A DNA stretch of 64,000 nt, taken from assembly GCF_007003975.1 (NCBI RefSeq), contig NZ_VFTC01000001.1:372001-436000 (forward strand). The letters run 5' to 3'. The stretch comes from Mesorhizobium sp. WSM4306. Its GTDB lineage: Bacteria > Pseudomonadota > Alphaproteobacteria > Rhizobiales > Rhizobiaceae. Below are positions 26,153-32,521 of the stretch, piece after piece. Made by a program: the position numbers and the translations under genes. Every line of letters starts with the position of its first letter. The first letter of the stretch is position 1. Below the pieces are notes generated by a model. It was given only the letters and a program-made list of their open reading frames with translations. It was not told the DNA's origin and did no database searches.

Positions 26153-26782
26153 ATGGCAAGGATGCAAAAAACGAAACCGAATCAAGACGACAGGCTGCTG
26201 GTCATCGCCTGCGGAATGATTGCGCGCGAAGTTTTGGCCGTCAAGGAGCAGCTCAAGCTCGACCATCTCGACCTGACCTGCCTGCCGGCGGAGTTCCATT
26301 TCTATCCCGACCGCATCGCCCCGGCGATGGACAAGGCAATCGAAAAGGCCAAGGCGGAAGGCTATGAGCATATCTTCGTTGGCTATGCCGATTGCGGCAC
26401 CGGCGGCCTGCTCGACCGGGTGCTGGAGAAGCACGGCGTCGAGCGCATGGCCGGACCGCACTGCTTTGCCTTCTACCAAGGCATGGACGCCTATGCGAAG
26501 GTCGCCGACGACGACATGATGTCGTTCTACATGACCGATTTCCTGTGCCGCCAGTTCGACGCCTTCTTCATGAAGCCGCTCGGCCTCGACAAGCATCCGG
26601 AGCTGATCAAGGACTATTTCGGCAATTACCAGAAGCTGATCTACATCGCCCAGACCGACGATCCCGAACTCGACAAGGTTGCCGAGAAGGCTGCGAAACT
26701 GCTCGGCCTCACCTATGAGCGCCGCGCGACCGGCTATGGCGACCTTACAGGCGAACTCGCGCAGGCTGCCGCACACGTCTGA
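26153..26782 (+). CDS. DUF1638 domain protein
   Basis: A 209-residue soluble protein with the DUF1638 pattern: LLVIACGMIAREVLAVKEQL at the N-terminus, PDRIAPAMDKAIEKA, the conserved FVGYADCGTGGLLD near residue 75-90, and AGPHCFAFYQG near 100. Conserved Cys and His residues at ACG, DCGTGG and GPHC suggest a metal or corrinoid-related site, but the function is unknown. From memory, DUF1638 genes often accompany MttB-type methyltransferase clusters, and here it sits next to the corrinoid protein. The frame is open upstream to 26057; ATG 26153 is chosen because the extension reads as shadow of the entericidin promoter region. ATG 26162 is an alternative. Confidence 0.82.
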   Translation: MARMQKTKPNQDDRLLVIACGMIAREVLAVKEQLKLDHLDLTCLPAEFHFYPDRIAPAMDKAIEKAKAEGYEHIFVGYADCGTGGLLDRVLEKHGVERMAGPHCFAFYQGMDAYAKVADDDMMSFYMTDFLCRQFDAFFMKPLGLDKHPELIKDYFGNYQKLIYIAQTDDPELDKVAEKAAKLLGLTYERRATGYGDLTGELAQAAAHV

Positions 26783-26897
26783 AGCAATTCTCGAGCAGAA
26801 ACGCTTTCAAGCACGGATGACAGGCCGCCGCGAACGGATAAGTTGTGCGCCTCAAGCAAACAGGCTGATTCAGCCATTTGAAACATGGAAAAGCCCG

Positions 26898-27473
26898 ATG
26901 ACCCCTCGCATGCTGATCGCCGCCCTTGGCCTGCTCTGTTTCGCCCTGCCCGCTCACGCCGACGGCGAGGTGCAGAAGTTGATCACGCCAGCCGACAAGG
27001 CGCGGCTCGACAAATATGGCGAGACCCGGAAAGCTGCCCTTGAAGAGGCGAAGGCCGGCGACCCGGCCGAGGTTAGCGAACTCAACGCCTTGCTGGCCAA
27101 GCCCCTGGTCGCCTTTTCCGACAAGGATCTGACCGGCAACTGGCAATGCCGCACCATCAAGGTCGGCGGCATCAGTCCGCTGGTCATCTACGGCTGGTTC
27201 AAATGCAAGGTGAGCGACGACGGCTTCGGCTGGCGGCTGGAAAAGACCAGTGGCTCGCAGCGCACCACGGGCCGTTTCTTTGATGATGGCGAAAAGCGCG
27301 CCATCTATCTCGGTTCCGGTTATGTCAATGACAACAAACCAAAGCGCTATGGCAGCGGCCTGGAAAGCGACCAGGTCGGCTATGCCTTCCGCAACAGCGC
27401 CAGCGCGTGGCGCATCGAATTCCCGGCGCCCTATTACGAATCGCATCTCGACATCATGGAATTGAAGCGCTGA
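26898..27473 (+). CDS. DUF4893-like exported protein
   Basis: A 191-residue protein with a clear signal peptide (MTPRMLIAALGLLCFALPAHA, cleavage likely after AHA). The mature part has a helical charged segment followed by a compact beta-rich domain: NWQCRTIKVGGISPLVIYGWFKCKV, then GRFFDDGEKRAIYLGSGYV, quoted in part. This pattern matches the DUF4893 family as I remember it; the function is unknown and the location would be periplasmic. ATG 26898 follows GGAAAAG closely. The open frame upstream of it belongs to the end of the DUF1638 gene region. Links to the one-carbon genes around it are not evident. Confidence 0.75.
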   Translation: MTPRMLIAALGLLCFALPAHADGEVQKLITPADKARLDKYGETRKAALEEAKAGDPAEVSELNALLAKPLVAFSDKDLTGNWQCRTIKVGGISPLVIYGWFKCKVSDDGFGWRLEKTSGSQRTTGRFFDDGEKRAIYLGSGYVNDNKPKRYGSGLESDQVGYAFRNSASAWRIEFPAPYYESHLDIMELKR

Positions 27474-27593
27474 TACACAAGCTTTTCGCCGGCCGGACGG
27501 CTGGCGCGGTCATCAAGATTTAACCCCGCCTGGCACAGAATTGAGCCAGGCAGCGCACTGGAAGATGGTTGCGCGCCGGCAAGAGGGTGCGCC

Positions 27594-28376
27594 ATGGCTT
27601 CAGCGATTGGGAAAAGCACTGCGATCGTTGTCGTCACCGAAGGTGGGCCGCACATCTGGGCCATCGTCAACGCCATCGCCGACCGGCTCGGCGCTGTCAG
27701 CGTCATCCTCGAAAGCCCTGAATCCAAAAAGCAATTGCTGCTTGGCCGCGCCTGCCGCCAGGGTTGGTTTTCCGCCATCGGCCAGCTCGGTACGATGGTG
27801 CTGACCAGACTGGGCAAACGCTTCTTTGCCAGGCATGCGGCGCGGCTGATTGCCGGGCAGAAATTGCAGACCGAGCCGAAGCCGGGACAAAAGATCATCC
27901 ACGTGGCTTCGGCCAACGCGCCCGACTGCCTGCAGGCGATCGCCGATATCCGACCGGGCGTGGTGCTGCTTGCCGGCTGCCGGCTGTTGTCCAGGCAGAC
28001 ACTGGCGCAAATGCCTTGCCCGGTGCTCAACTATCATGCCGGCATCGCGCCGAAATACCGCGGCATGAATGGCGGCTACTGGGCGCTGGCTTCCGGCGAT
28101 CCCCAGAATTTCGGCTCCACGGTGCATCTGGTCGATGCCGGCGTCGACACGGGCGACGTGCTGAAACAGGCGCGCGGCAGGCCTGAGCCCGGCGACACCA
28201 TTTCAAGCTATGCGTTGCGCCAGGCGGCCTTCTCGCGCGATATCTGTATAGAGGCGGTCCGCGATGCGCTGGACGGCAAGCTGGCGACCATCAAGCCGGA
28301 TCTGCCGTCGAAACAATGGTACCACCCGACGATCTGGTTCTATCTCTGGACCGGTGTGCGCCGAGGCGTGTGGTAG
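27594..28376 (+). CDS. Formyltransferase family protein
   Basis: A 260-residue protein with the formyl-transferase catalytic pattern: Asn146 and His148 in LNYHAGIAPKYRGMNGGYW and the Asp of VDAGVDTGD (residues 181-187). Members use 10-formyl-THF to formylate an amino group of a sugar nucleotide, amino acid or tRNA, or act as deformylases. The N-terminal 90 residues are less typical and basic. It has no C-terminal Fmt domain, so it is not the Met-tRNA enzyme. Its position among THF-linked genes is suggestive, but sugar-nucleotide N-formylation is the more usual role for proteins of this size. Confidence 0.78.
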   Translation: MASAIGKSTAIVVVTEGGPHIWAIVNAIADRLGAVSVILESPESKKQLLLGRACRQGWFSAIGQLGTMVLTRLGKRFFARHAARLIAGQKLQTEPKPGQKIIHVASANAPDCLQAIADIRPGVVLLAGCRLLSRQTLAQMPCPVLNYHAGIAPKYRGMNGGYWALASGDPQNFGSTVHLVDAGVDTGDVLKQARGRPEPGDTISSYALRQAAFSRDICIEAVRDALDGKLATIKPDLPSKQWYHPTIWFYLWTGVRRGVW

Positions 28377-28396
28377 GCGCTGTCAATCTGACGTTT

Positions 28397-28415
28397 TGTA
28401 TGCTATTGTCATACA
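28397..28415. promoter_or_regulatory. Inverted repeat before the toxin-antitoxin operon
   Basis: TGTATG and CATACA arms separated by seven bases, 18 bases before the antitoxin ATG. DUF1778 (TacA-type) antitoxins bind such repeats to repress their own operon; that role here is inferred. Confidence 0.6.
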
Positions 28416-28432
28416 GAAAGTGAGTTTTGCCG

Positions 28433-28699
28433 ATGTCGAACATGGCCCCCCTCAGCGTCCGCGTCACCTCTGACGAACGTGACATTCTTGAAGCCGCTGC
28501 CAGTCAGGCAAACACCAATCTCAGCGACTTCATCCGGCGCAAGGCGGTCGAAGCCGCCGAAATGGAGGTGCTGGACGGACGTATCGCGACGATCCCGGCA
28601 GCCGATTGGGAAAAGTTCGAGGCGTGGGCAAAGTCTTCCCCGAAAACTCTTGCGGGGCTACGGAAGCTCGCCACCTCACGACCTGTATGGCAGGACTGA
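28433..28699 (+). CDS. DUF1778 (TacA-like) antitoxin
   Basis: An 88-residue protein with an N-terminal ribbon-helix-helix (LSVRVTSDERDILEAAASQ, then NLSDFIRRKAVEAAE) and a C-terminal tail ending in RPVWQD that in this family wraps the toxin. It binds the operon promoter and neutralises the GNAT toxin encoded next, whose start overlaps this gene by 13 bp. ATG 28433 is preferred over the TTG at 28427. The pair is a class II DUF1778/GNAT system as known from TacAT and AtaRT. Confidence 0.88.
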   Translation: MSNMAPLSVRVTSDERDILEAAASQANTNLSDFIRRKAVEAAEMEVLDGRIATIPAADWEKFEAWAKSSPKTLAGLRKLATSRPVWQD

Positions 28700-29202
28700 C
28701 GCCTCCTCGGCCTCTTGCGACCGATGACGACAGAGACGCCTTCGATTGCGGTCGCGAGTCGCTCAACAACTGGCTTCGCCGTCATGCCTGGCGTAATCAA
28801 CAGGATGGGACCTCGCGTACCAGCGTCATCTGTGATCTCGCGACCGGAGTTATCGCCGCCTATGTCACCTTGAGCACGGGTCAAATCGAGCGAGCCCATC
28901 TGCCAAAATCAGCACAACGCAACCGCCCCGATCCCATTCCAATCATTTTGCTCGGCCAGCTTGCCGTGGATCGGCGCTATCAAGGTCATGGCTGCGGACG
29001 CTCGCTTCTTCTCTTCGCCCTGAGGACCGCGGTGCGATTTTCAAGGGAAATAGGCTGCTTCGGTGTCCTGACACATCCGCTCGATGATGCCGTACGAGGG
29101 TTCTATCGCACCTTCGACTTTGAAGATCTCCCATTCGACCCAAAACGCAGCATGATTGTTCGGGTCGCGGATTTGAAACAAAATGGTTTCGAAGACGAAT
29201 GA
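28687..29202 (+). CDS. GNAT-family (TacT-like) toxin
   Basis: A 171-residue GNAT acetyltransferase. The acetyl-CoA site is RRYQGHGCGRSLL near residues 98-110, and the late GFYRTFDFEDLP segment near 139-150 carries the tyrosine that TacT-type toxins use to acetylate the amino group of charged tRNAs and stop translation. The N-terminal FDCGRESLNNWLRRHAWRN is typical of the family. ATG 28687 overlaps the antitoxin 3' end, giving coupled translation. The pair splits the one-carbon gene region and is probably a recent insertion into the space between the formyltransferase and the PF13769 gene. Confidence 0.88.
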   Translation: MAGLTPPRPLATDDDRDAFDCGRESLNNWLRRHAWRNQQDGTSRTSVICDLATGVIAAYVTLSTGQIERAHLPKSAQRNRPDPIPIILLGQLAVDRRYQGHGCGRSLLLFALRTAVRFSREIGCFGVLTHPLDDAVRGFYRTFDFEDLPFDPKRSMIVRVADLKQNGFEDE

Positions 29203-29316
29203 CGACGCTGTTGGAAAAGCGGCGATGTTTAACCCTACCAGGCGGTTTGTAGGCCCCCACTTACCGTCGCCTCAGGCCATCTCAGCCCGCAACAAAGTCA
29301 AAGATTCTCGCCTTTC

Positions 29317-29345
29317 TTTTTGCGACGTCGAATAGCGTCGCTTTT
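29317..29345. promoter_or_regulatory. TTTTTGCGAC ... GTCGCTTTT site before the PF13769-MetVF operon
   Basis: TTTTTGCGAC (29317-29326) and GTCGCTTTT (29337-29345) face each other across ten bases, 135 bases before ATG 29480. It matches the motif seen near mttB2, glxA and the second FAD/GcvT gene. No gene is supported in the 277-bp interval 29203-29479. Confidence 0.5.
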
Positions 29346-29479
29346 GAATGCGCGCGCGTCGTCCCATAACAAGCAGCCCCACTGCGCATCCGGCAATGCT
29401 CGCACCTGCTGAATAGAGTGGTCGAGCGTCCTTCGTGCGTCCAAGCGGACGCACGGCGCTCGACAGGGAGTGAGAATTC

Positions 29480-29779
29480 ATGGCCGATCTGATCGTCGTC
29501 TATTGGCGCGACATTCCCGCCCAGGTCATCGTCAAGAGGGGCCGGCAGAACGCCAAGCGCGAACTGCCGCTGCGCTTCACCGAGGCGATCGACATGTGCG
29601 CCATGCGCACCGGCGCCGGCGGCACGGATGATTATCTCGCCGAATGGCGCAAGGCCGAACCGGTTCCGGTCGGCGACGATCTCGAAGCCGAGGTCGAGAA
29701 GGCATTCAACGACATCGACGCGAAATATGACCGCGAGCGGCTGGTCGCTCTGGTCAAGGCGGGCGGGAAAGAACATGTC
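29480..29779 (+). CDS. PF13769 virulence-factor-domain protein, small
   Basis: A 100-residue soluble protein (stop codon at 29780-29782) matching the PF13769 'virulence factor' domain in pattern: LIVVYWRDIPAQVIVKRG at the start, RELPLRFTEAIDMCAMRTG in the middle and EVEKAFNDIDAKYDRERLV at the end. No signal or membrane segment is present. The family has no established biochemical role despite its name. Its stop overlaps the start of the MetV-like gene, and the next gene overlaps in turn, so it heads a tight operon with the MetVF-like pair. This argues for a role in methyl-THF metabolism, for example as an assembly or electron-transfer partner. Confidence 0.8.
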
Positions 29780-30371
29780 TGAGACCCAACCGGCGGTTAC
29801 CCAGGCCACTCTGGTCAAGAAGGCAGCGCCGAAATCCGACTACAAGCCGGCCGACGTGTCGCCGCAGCGGCGCGTGCAGCGCTCGTTTGCGGTGCGGCTG
29901 TGGTCGATCCGCCATTCGCGCCTGCTCGAATGGTTCTATTCCCGGTTTGCCGACATGTTCTTGCTGCTGCATCCGCTCTGGAAGGGCATCGGCTATGGCC
30001 GCGTTGAAGCCCCGATCAAGTTCGTCGAAAAGCGCGTCAAGGGCTTCATGTTCGACTGCCGCATGTGCGGCCAGTGCGTGTTGTCCTCGACCGGCATGTC
30101 GTGCCCGATGAACTGCCCGAAGCAGTTGCGCAACGGCCCCTGCGGCGGCGTGCGTGCCAATGGCAATTGCGAGGTCGAGCCCGACATGCCCTGCGTCTGG
30201 GTCAAGGCCTGGGAAGGCTCCAAGAACATGGTGCATGGCGACAAGATCCTCGACGTGCAAAAGCCAGTCGACCAGTCGCTGCGCGAAACCTCAGCCTGGC
30301 TGCGGGTCACCGCGCAGGCCGCAACTGCCCGCGAAGCCGCCCAGGCGCCCAAGACCGGAGCCTCGGCATGA
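29775..30371 (+). CDS. MetV-like protein (methylene-THF reductase C-terminal domain), cysteine-rich
   Basis: A 198-residue protein with a cysteine-rich core: Cys95, 98, 101, 110, 114, 123, 132 and 140 (FDCRMCGQCVLSSTGMSCP and NGPCGGVRANGNC). This is the MTHFR C-terminal domain known from MetV of acetogens, which pairs with MetF and is thought to feed electrons through metal clusters. The N-terminal 90 residues are basic and helical (RLWSIRHSRLLEWFYSRFADMF). The start at ATG 29775 overlaps the previous gene by 8 bp, and its stop overlaps the MetF-like start (ATGA). It probably forms a complex with the next protein. Confidence 0.85.
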   Translation: MSETQPAVTQATLVKKAAPKSDYKPADVSPQRRVQRSFAVRLWSIRHSRLLEWFYSRFADMFLLLHPLWKGIGYGRVEAPIKFVEKRVKGFMFDCRMCGQCVLSSTGMSCPMNCPKQLRNGPCGGVRANGNCEVEPDMPCVWVKAWEGSKNMVHGDKILDVQKPVDQSLRETSAWLRVTAQAATAREAAQAPKTGASA

Positions 30372-31459
30372 TCGCCCGTCAGCGCGACGAGAACCCCGCC
30401 GGCATCCACCTGCCGCTCGATCCCCTGCCCGGCCACTCCTCCCGTGGCCGGCTGGAGCGCGTGCTGCGGCGGGGCGAATTCGCTGTTACCACCGAGCTCA
30501 ACCCGCCCGACAGCGCCGATCCCGAAGACGTCTATAACAGGGCGAAAATCTTCGACGGCTGGGTCGACGCCATCAATGCCGTCGATGCCTCCGGTGCCAA
30601 CTGCCACATGTCCTCGGTCGGCATCTGCGCGCTTTTGACCCGCATGGGCTATGCCCCGATCATGCAGATCGCCTGCCGCGACAAGAACCGCATCGCTATC
30701 CAGGGCGATGTGCTGGGTGGTGCTGCGATGGGCGTCGCCAACATGCTGTGCCTCACCGGCGACGGTGTGCAGGCCGGCGACCAGCCCGGCGCCAAGCCGG
30801 TGTTCGATCTGGATTCCATGTCGCTGCTCGAAACCTGCCGCATCATGCGCGACAACGGCAAGTTCCTGTCCGGCCGCAAGCTGACGACACCGCCGCAGAT
30901 TTTCCTCGGTGCCGCCGTCAATCCGTTTGCGCCGCCCTTCGATTTCCGTCCGATCCATCTCGGCAAGAAGATCGCCGCCGGCGCGCAGTTCGTGCAGACG
31001 CAGTACTGCTTCGACGTGCCTATGTTCAAAACCTTCATGCAGAAGGCGCGCGATCTCGGCCACACCGAAAAGGTCTTCATCCTGTGCGGCGTCGGCCCGC
31101 TGGCCTCGGCCAAGACGGCCAAATGGATCCGCTCCAACGTGCCCGGCATCCATATCCCGGACGCCATCATCAAGCGGCTGGAAGGCGCGCAGGACCAGAA
31201 GAAGGAAGGCAAGCAGCTCTGCACCGACATCATCAATGAGGTGAAGGAAATCCCAGGCGTCTCCGGCATCCATGTAATGGCCTACCGCCAAGAGGAATAT
31301 GTCGCCGAGATCGTCGATGAATCGGGCGTGCTGAAAGGCCGCCAGCCGTGGAAACGTGAGATCCGCCACGACGACCAGATGGTCGCCGACCGGCTCGACC
31401 GCATATTGCATGACGAGATTACCGAAACGCAGGTGGACATGGTAAAGACCGCGCACTAA
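30368..31459 (+). CDS. MetF-like methylenetetrahydrofolate reductase (MetVF type)
   Basis: A 363-residue MTHFR-family TIM barrel. The early FAVTTELNPPDSAD (residues 38-51) carries the conserved Glu, the NMLCLTGDGVQ block near 133 is the flavin/folate loop of the family, and FVQTQYCFDVPMFKTFM near 216 is typical. It interconverts 5-methyl-THF and 5,10-methylene-THF. It differs from the usual short NADH-type MetF and is preceded by a MetV-like partner with ATGA overlap, as in acetogen metVF. In a demethylation pathway it would run in the oxidative direction to bring methyl groups into the C1 pool. The start ATG 30368 is fixed by this overlap. Confidence 0.87.
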   Translation: MIARQRDENPAGIHLPLDPLPGHSSRGRLERVLRRGEFAVTTELNPPDSADPEDVYNRAKIFDGWVDAINAVDASGANCHMSSVGICALLTRMGYAPIMQIACRDKNRIAIQGDVLGGAAMGVANMLCLTGDGVQAGDQPGAKPVFDLDSMSLLETCRIMRDNGKFLSGRKLTTPPQIFLGAAVNPFAPPFDFRPIHLGKKIAAGAQFVQTQYCFDVPMFKTFMQKARDLGHTEKVFILCGVGPLASAKTAKWIRSNVPGIHIPDAIIKRLEGAQDQKKEGKQLCTDIINEVKEIPGVSGIHVMAYRQEEYVAEIVDESGVLKGRQPWKREIRHDDQMVADRLDRILHDEITETQVDMVKTAH

Positions 31460-31498
31460 GCCCGGCCGAGCACCAGACCCTGGAACGAAACCAGACAC

Positions 31499-31521
31499 GA
31501 TATAAAGAAGCACTTTATATC
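31499..31521. promoter_or_regulatory. Palindromic operator before the methyl-THF:corrinoid methyltransferase
   Basis: Perfect arms GATATAAAG and CTTTATATC separated by five bases, 15 bases before ATG 31537 and overlapping the space where a promoter and ribosome site (GGCGGAGAG) lie. The arms match those before bmt at 15716-15737. Confidence 0.7.
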
Positions 31522-31536
31522 AGGCGGAGAGACTTC

Positions 31537-32511
31537 ATGACCCGGACCATCGTCGCCTCGGCGACACGAGAGATCATCATTGGCTTCGACCAGCCCTTTT
31601 GCGTCATCGGCGAGCGCATCAACCCGACCGGCCGCAAGAAGCTGGCCGCCGAGATGATCGCTGGCAATTTCGAGACCGTCATCAAGGACGCGCTGGAACA
31701 GGCCGCCTGCGGCGCCACCATGCTCGACGTCAATGCCGGCGTCACCTCGGTCAATCCGAACGAAACTGAACCGGGCCTCCTCGTGCAGACGCTGGAGATC
31801 GTGCAGGGTCTGGTCGACTTGCCGCTGTCGATCGATAGCTCCGTCAGCGCCGCCATCGAAGCCGCACTGAAGGTCGCCAAGGGCCGTCCGCTGGTCAACT
31901 CCGTCACCGGCGAAGAGGAGAAGCTCGAAGCCATCCTGCCGCTGGTCAAGAAGTACAATGTGCCGGTCGTCGCCATCTCCAATGACGAGACCGGCATTTC
32001 GATGGACCCGGACGTCCGCTTTGCCGTCGCCAAGAAGATCGTCGAGCGCTGCGCCGATTTCGGCATCCCGGCGCATGATGTCGTCGTCGACCCGCTGGTG
32101 ATGCCGATCGGCGCGCTGGGCGATGCCGGCCGCCAGGTCTTCGCGCTGTTGCGTCGGCTCCGCGAAGAGCTCAAGGTCAACACCACTTGCGGCCTCTCCA
32201 ACATCTCGTTTGGCCTGCCGCACCGCCACGGCATCAACGCCGCCTTCATCCCGATGGTGATCGGCGCCGGCATGACGAGCGCTATCATGAACCCGGTGCG
32301 GCCGCAGGAAATGGAAGCCGTGCGCGGCGCCAATGTGCTGAACGGCACTGACGAGAACTGCACCAACTGGATCAGGACCTACAAGGACTACAAGCCGGCC
32401 GAAGGCGGCCAGGCGGTTGCCGCGCCGACGCAGGTCAACGCGCCGGGCGATGCCGCTGCCAATGGTGGCCGCCGCCGTGGCGGCCGCGAAGCCCGGATGG
32501 GTCGAGGATAA
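31537..32511 (+). CDS. Methyltetrahydrofolate:corrinoid protein methyltransferase (pterin-binding domain)
   Basis: A 324-residue pterin-binding TIM barrel of the AcsE/MtgA/MetH-folate-domain kind. The hallmark GERINPTGRKKLAAEMIAG (residues 27-45) and LDVNAGV near 68 line the folate pocket; LPLSIDSSVSAAIEAAL and VNSVTGEEEK follow in the usual order. The last 35 residues are Ala/Gly/Arg-rich. It would take the methyl group from the corrinoid protein onto THF, which is the MtgA role in glycine-betaine demethylation, or the reverse. It has its own operator and starts a two-gene unit with the reactivase downstream, 10 bp between. The short length excludes full MetH. Confidence 0.92.
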   Translation: MTRTIVASATREIIIGFDQPFCVIGERINPTGRKKLAAEMIAGNFETVIKDALEQAACGATMLDVNAGVTSVNPNETEPGLLVQTLEIVQGLVDLPLSIDSSVSAAIEAALKVAKGRPLVNSVTGEEEKLEAILPLVKKYNVPVVAISNDETGISMDPDVRFAVAKKIVERCADFGIPAHDVVVDPLVMPIGALGDAGRQVFALLRRLREELKVNTTCGLSNISFGLPHRHGINAAFIPMVIGAGMTSAIMNPVRPQEMEAVRGANVLNGTDENCTNWIRTYKDYKPAEGGQAVAAPTQVNAPGDAAANGGRRRGGREARMGRG

Positions 32512-32521
32512 GCGCGCAATC

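Noticed and set aside
29272..29481. A possible 69-aa minus-strand gene upstream of the PF13769 gene
   Set aside because: No ribosome site or family, and it covers the candidate operator at 29317-29345; basic composition suggests chance.
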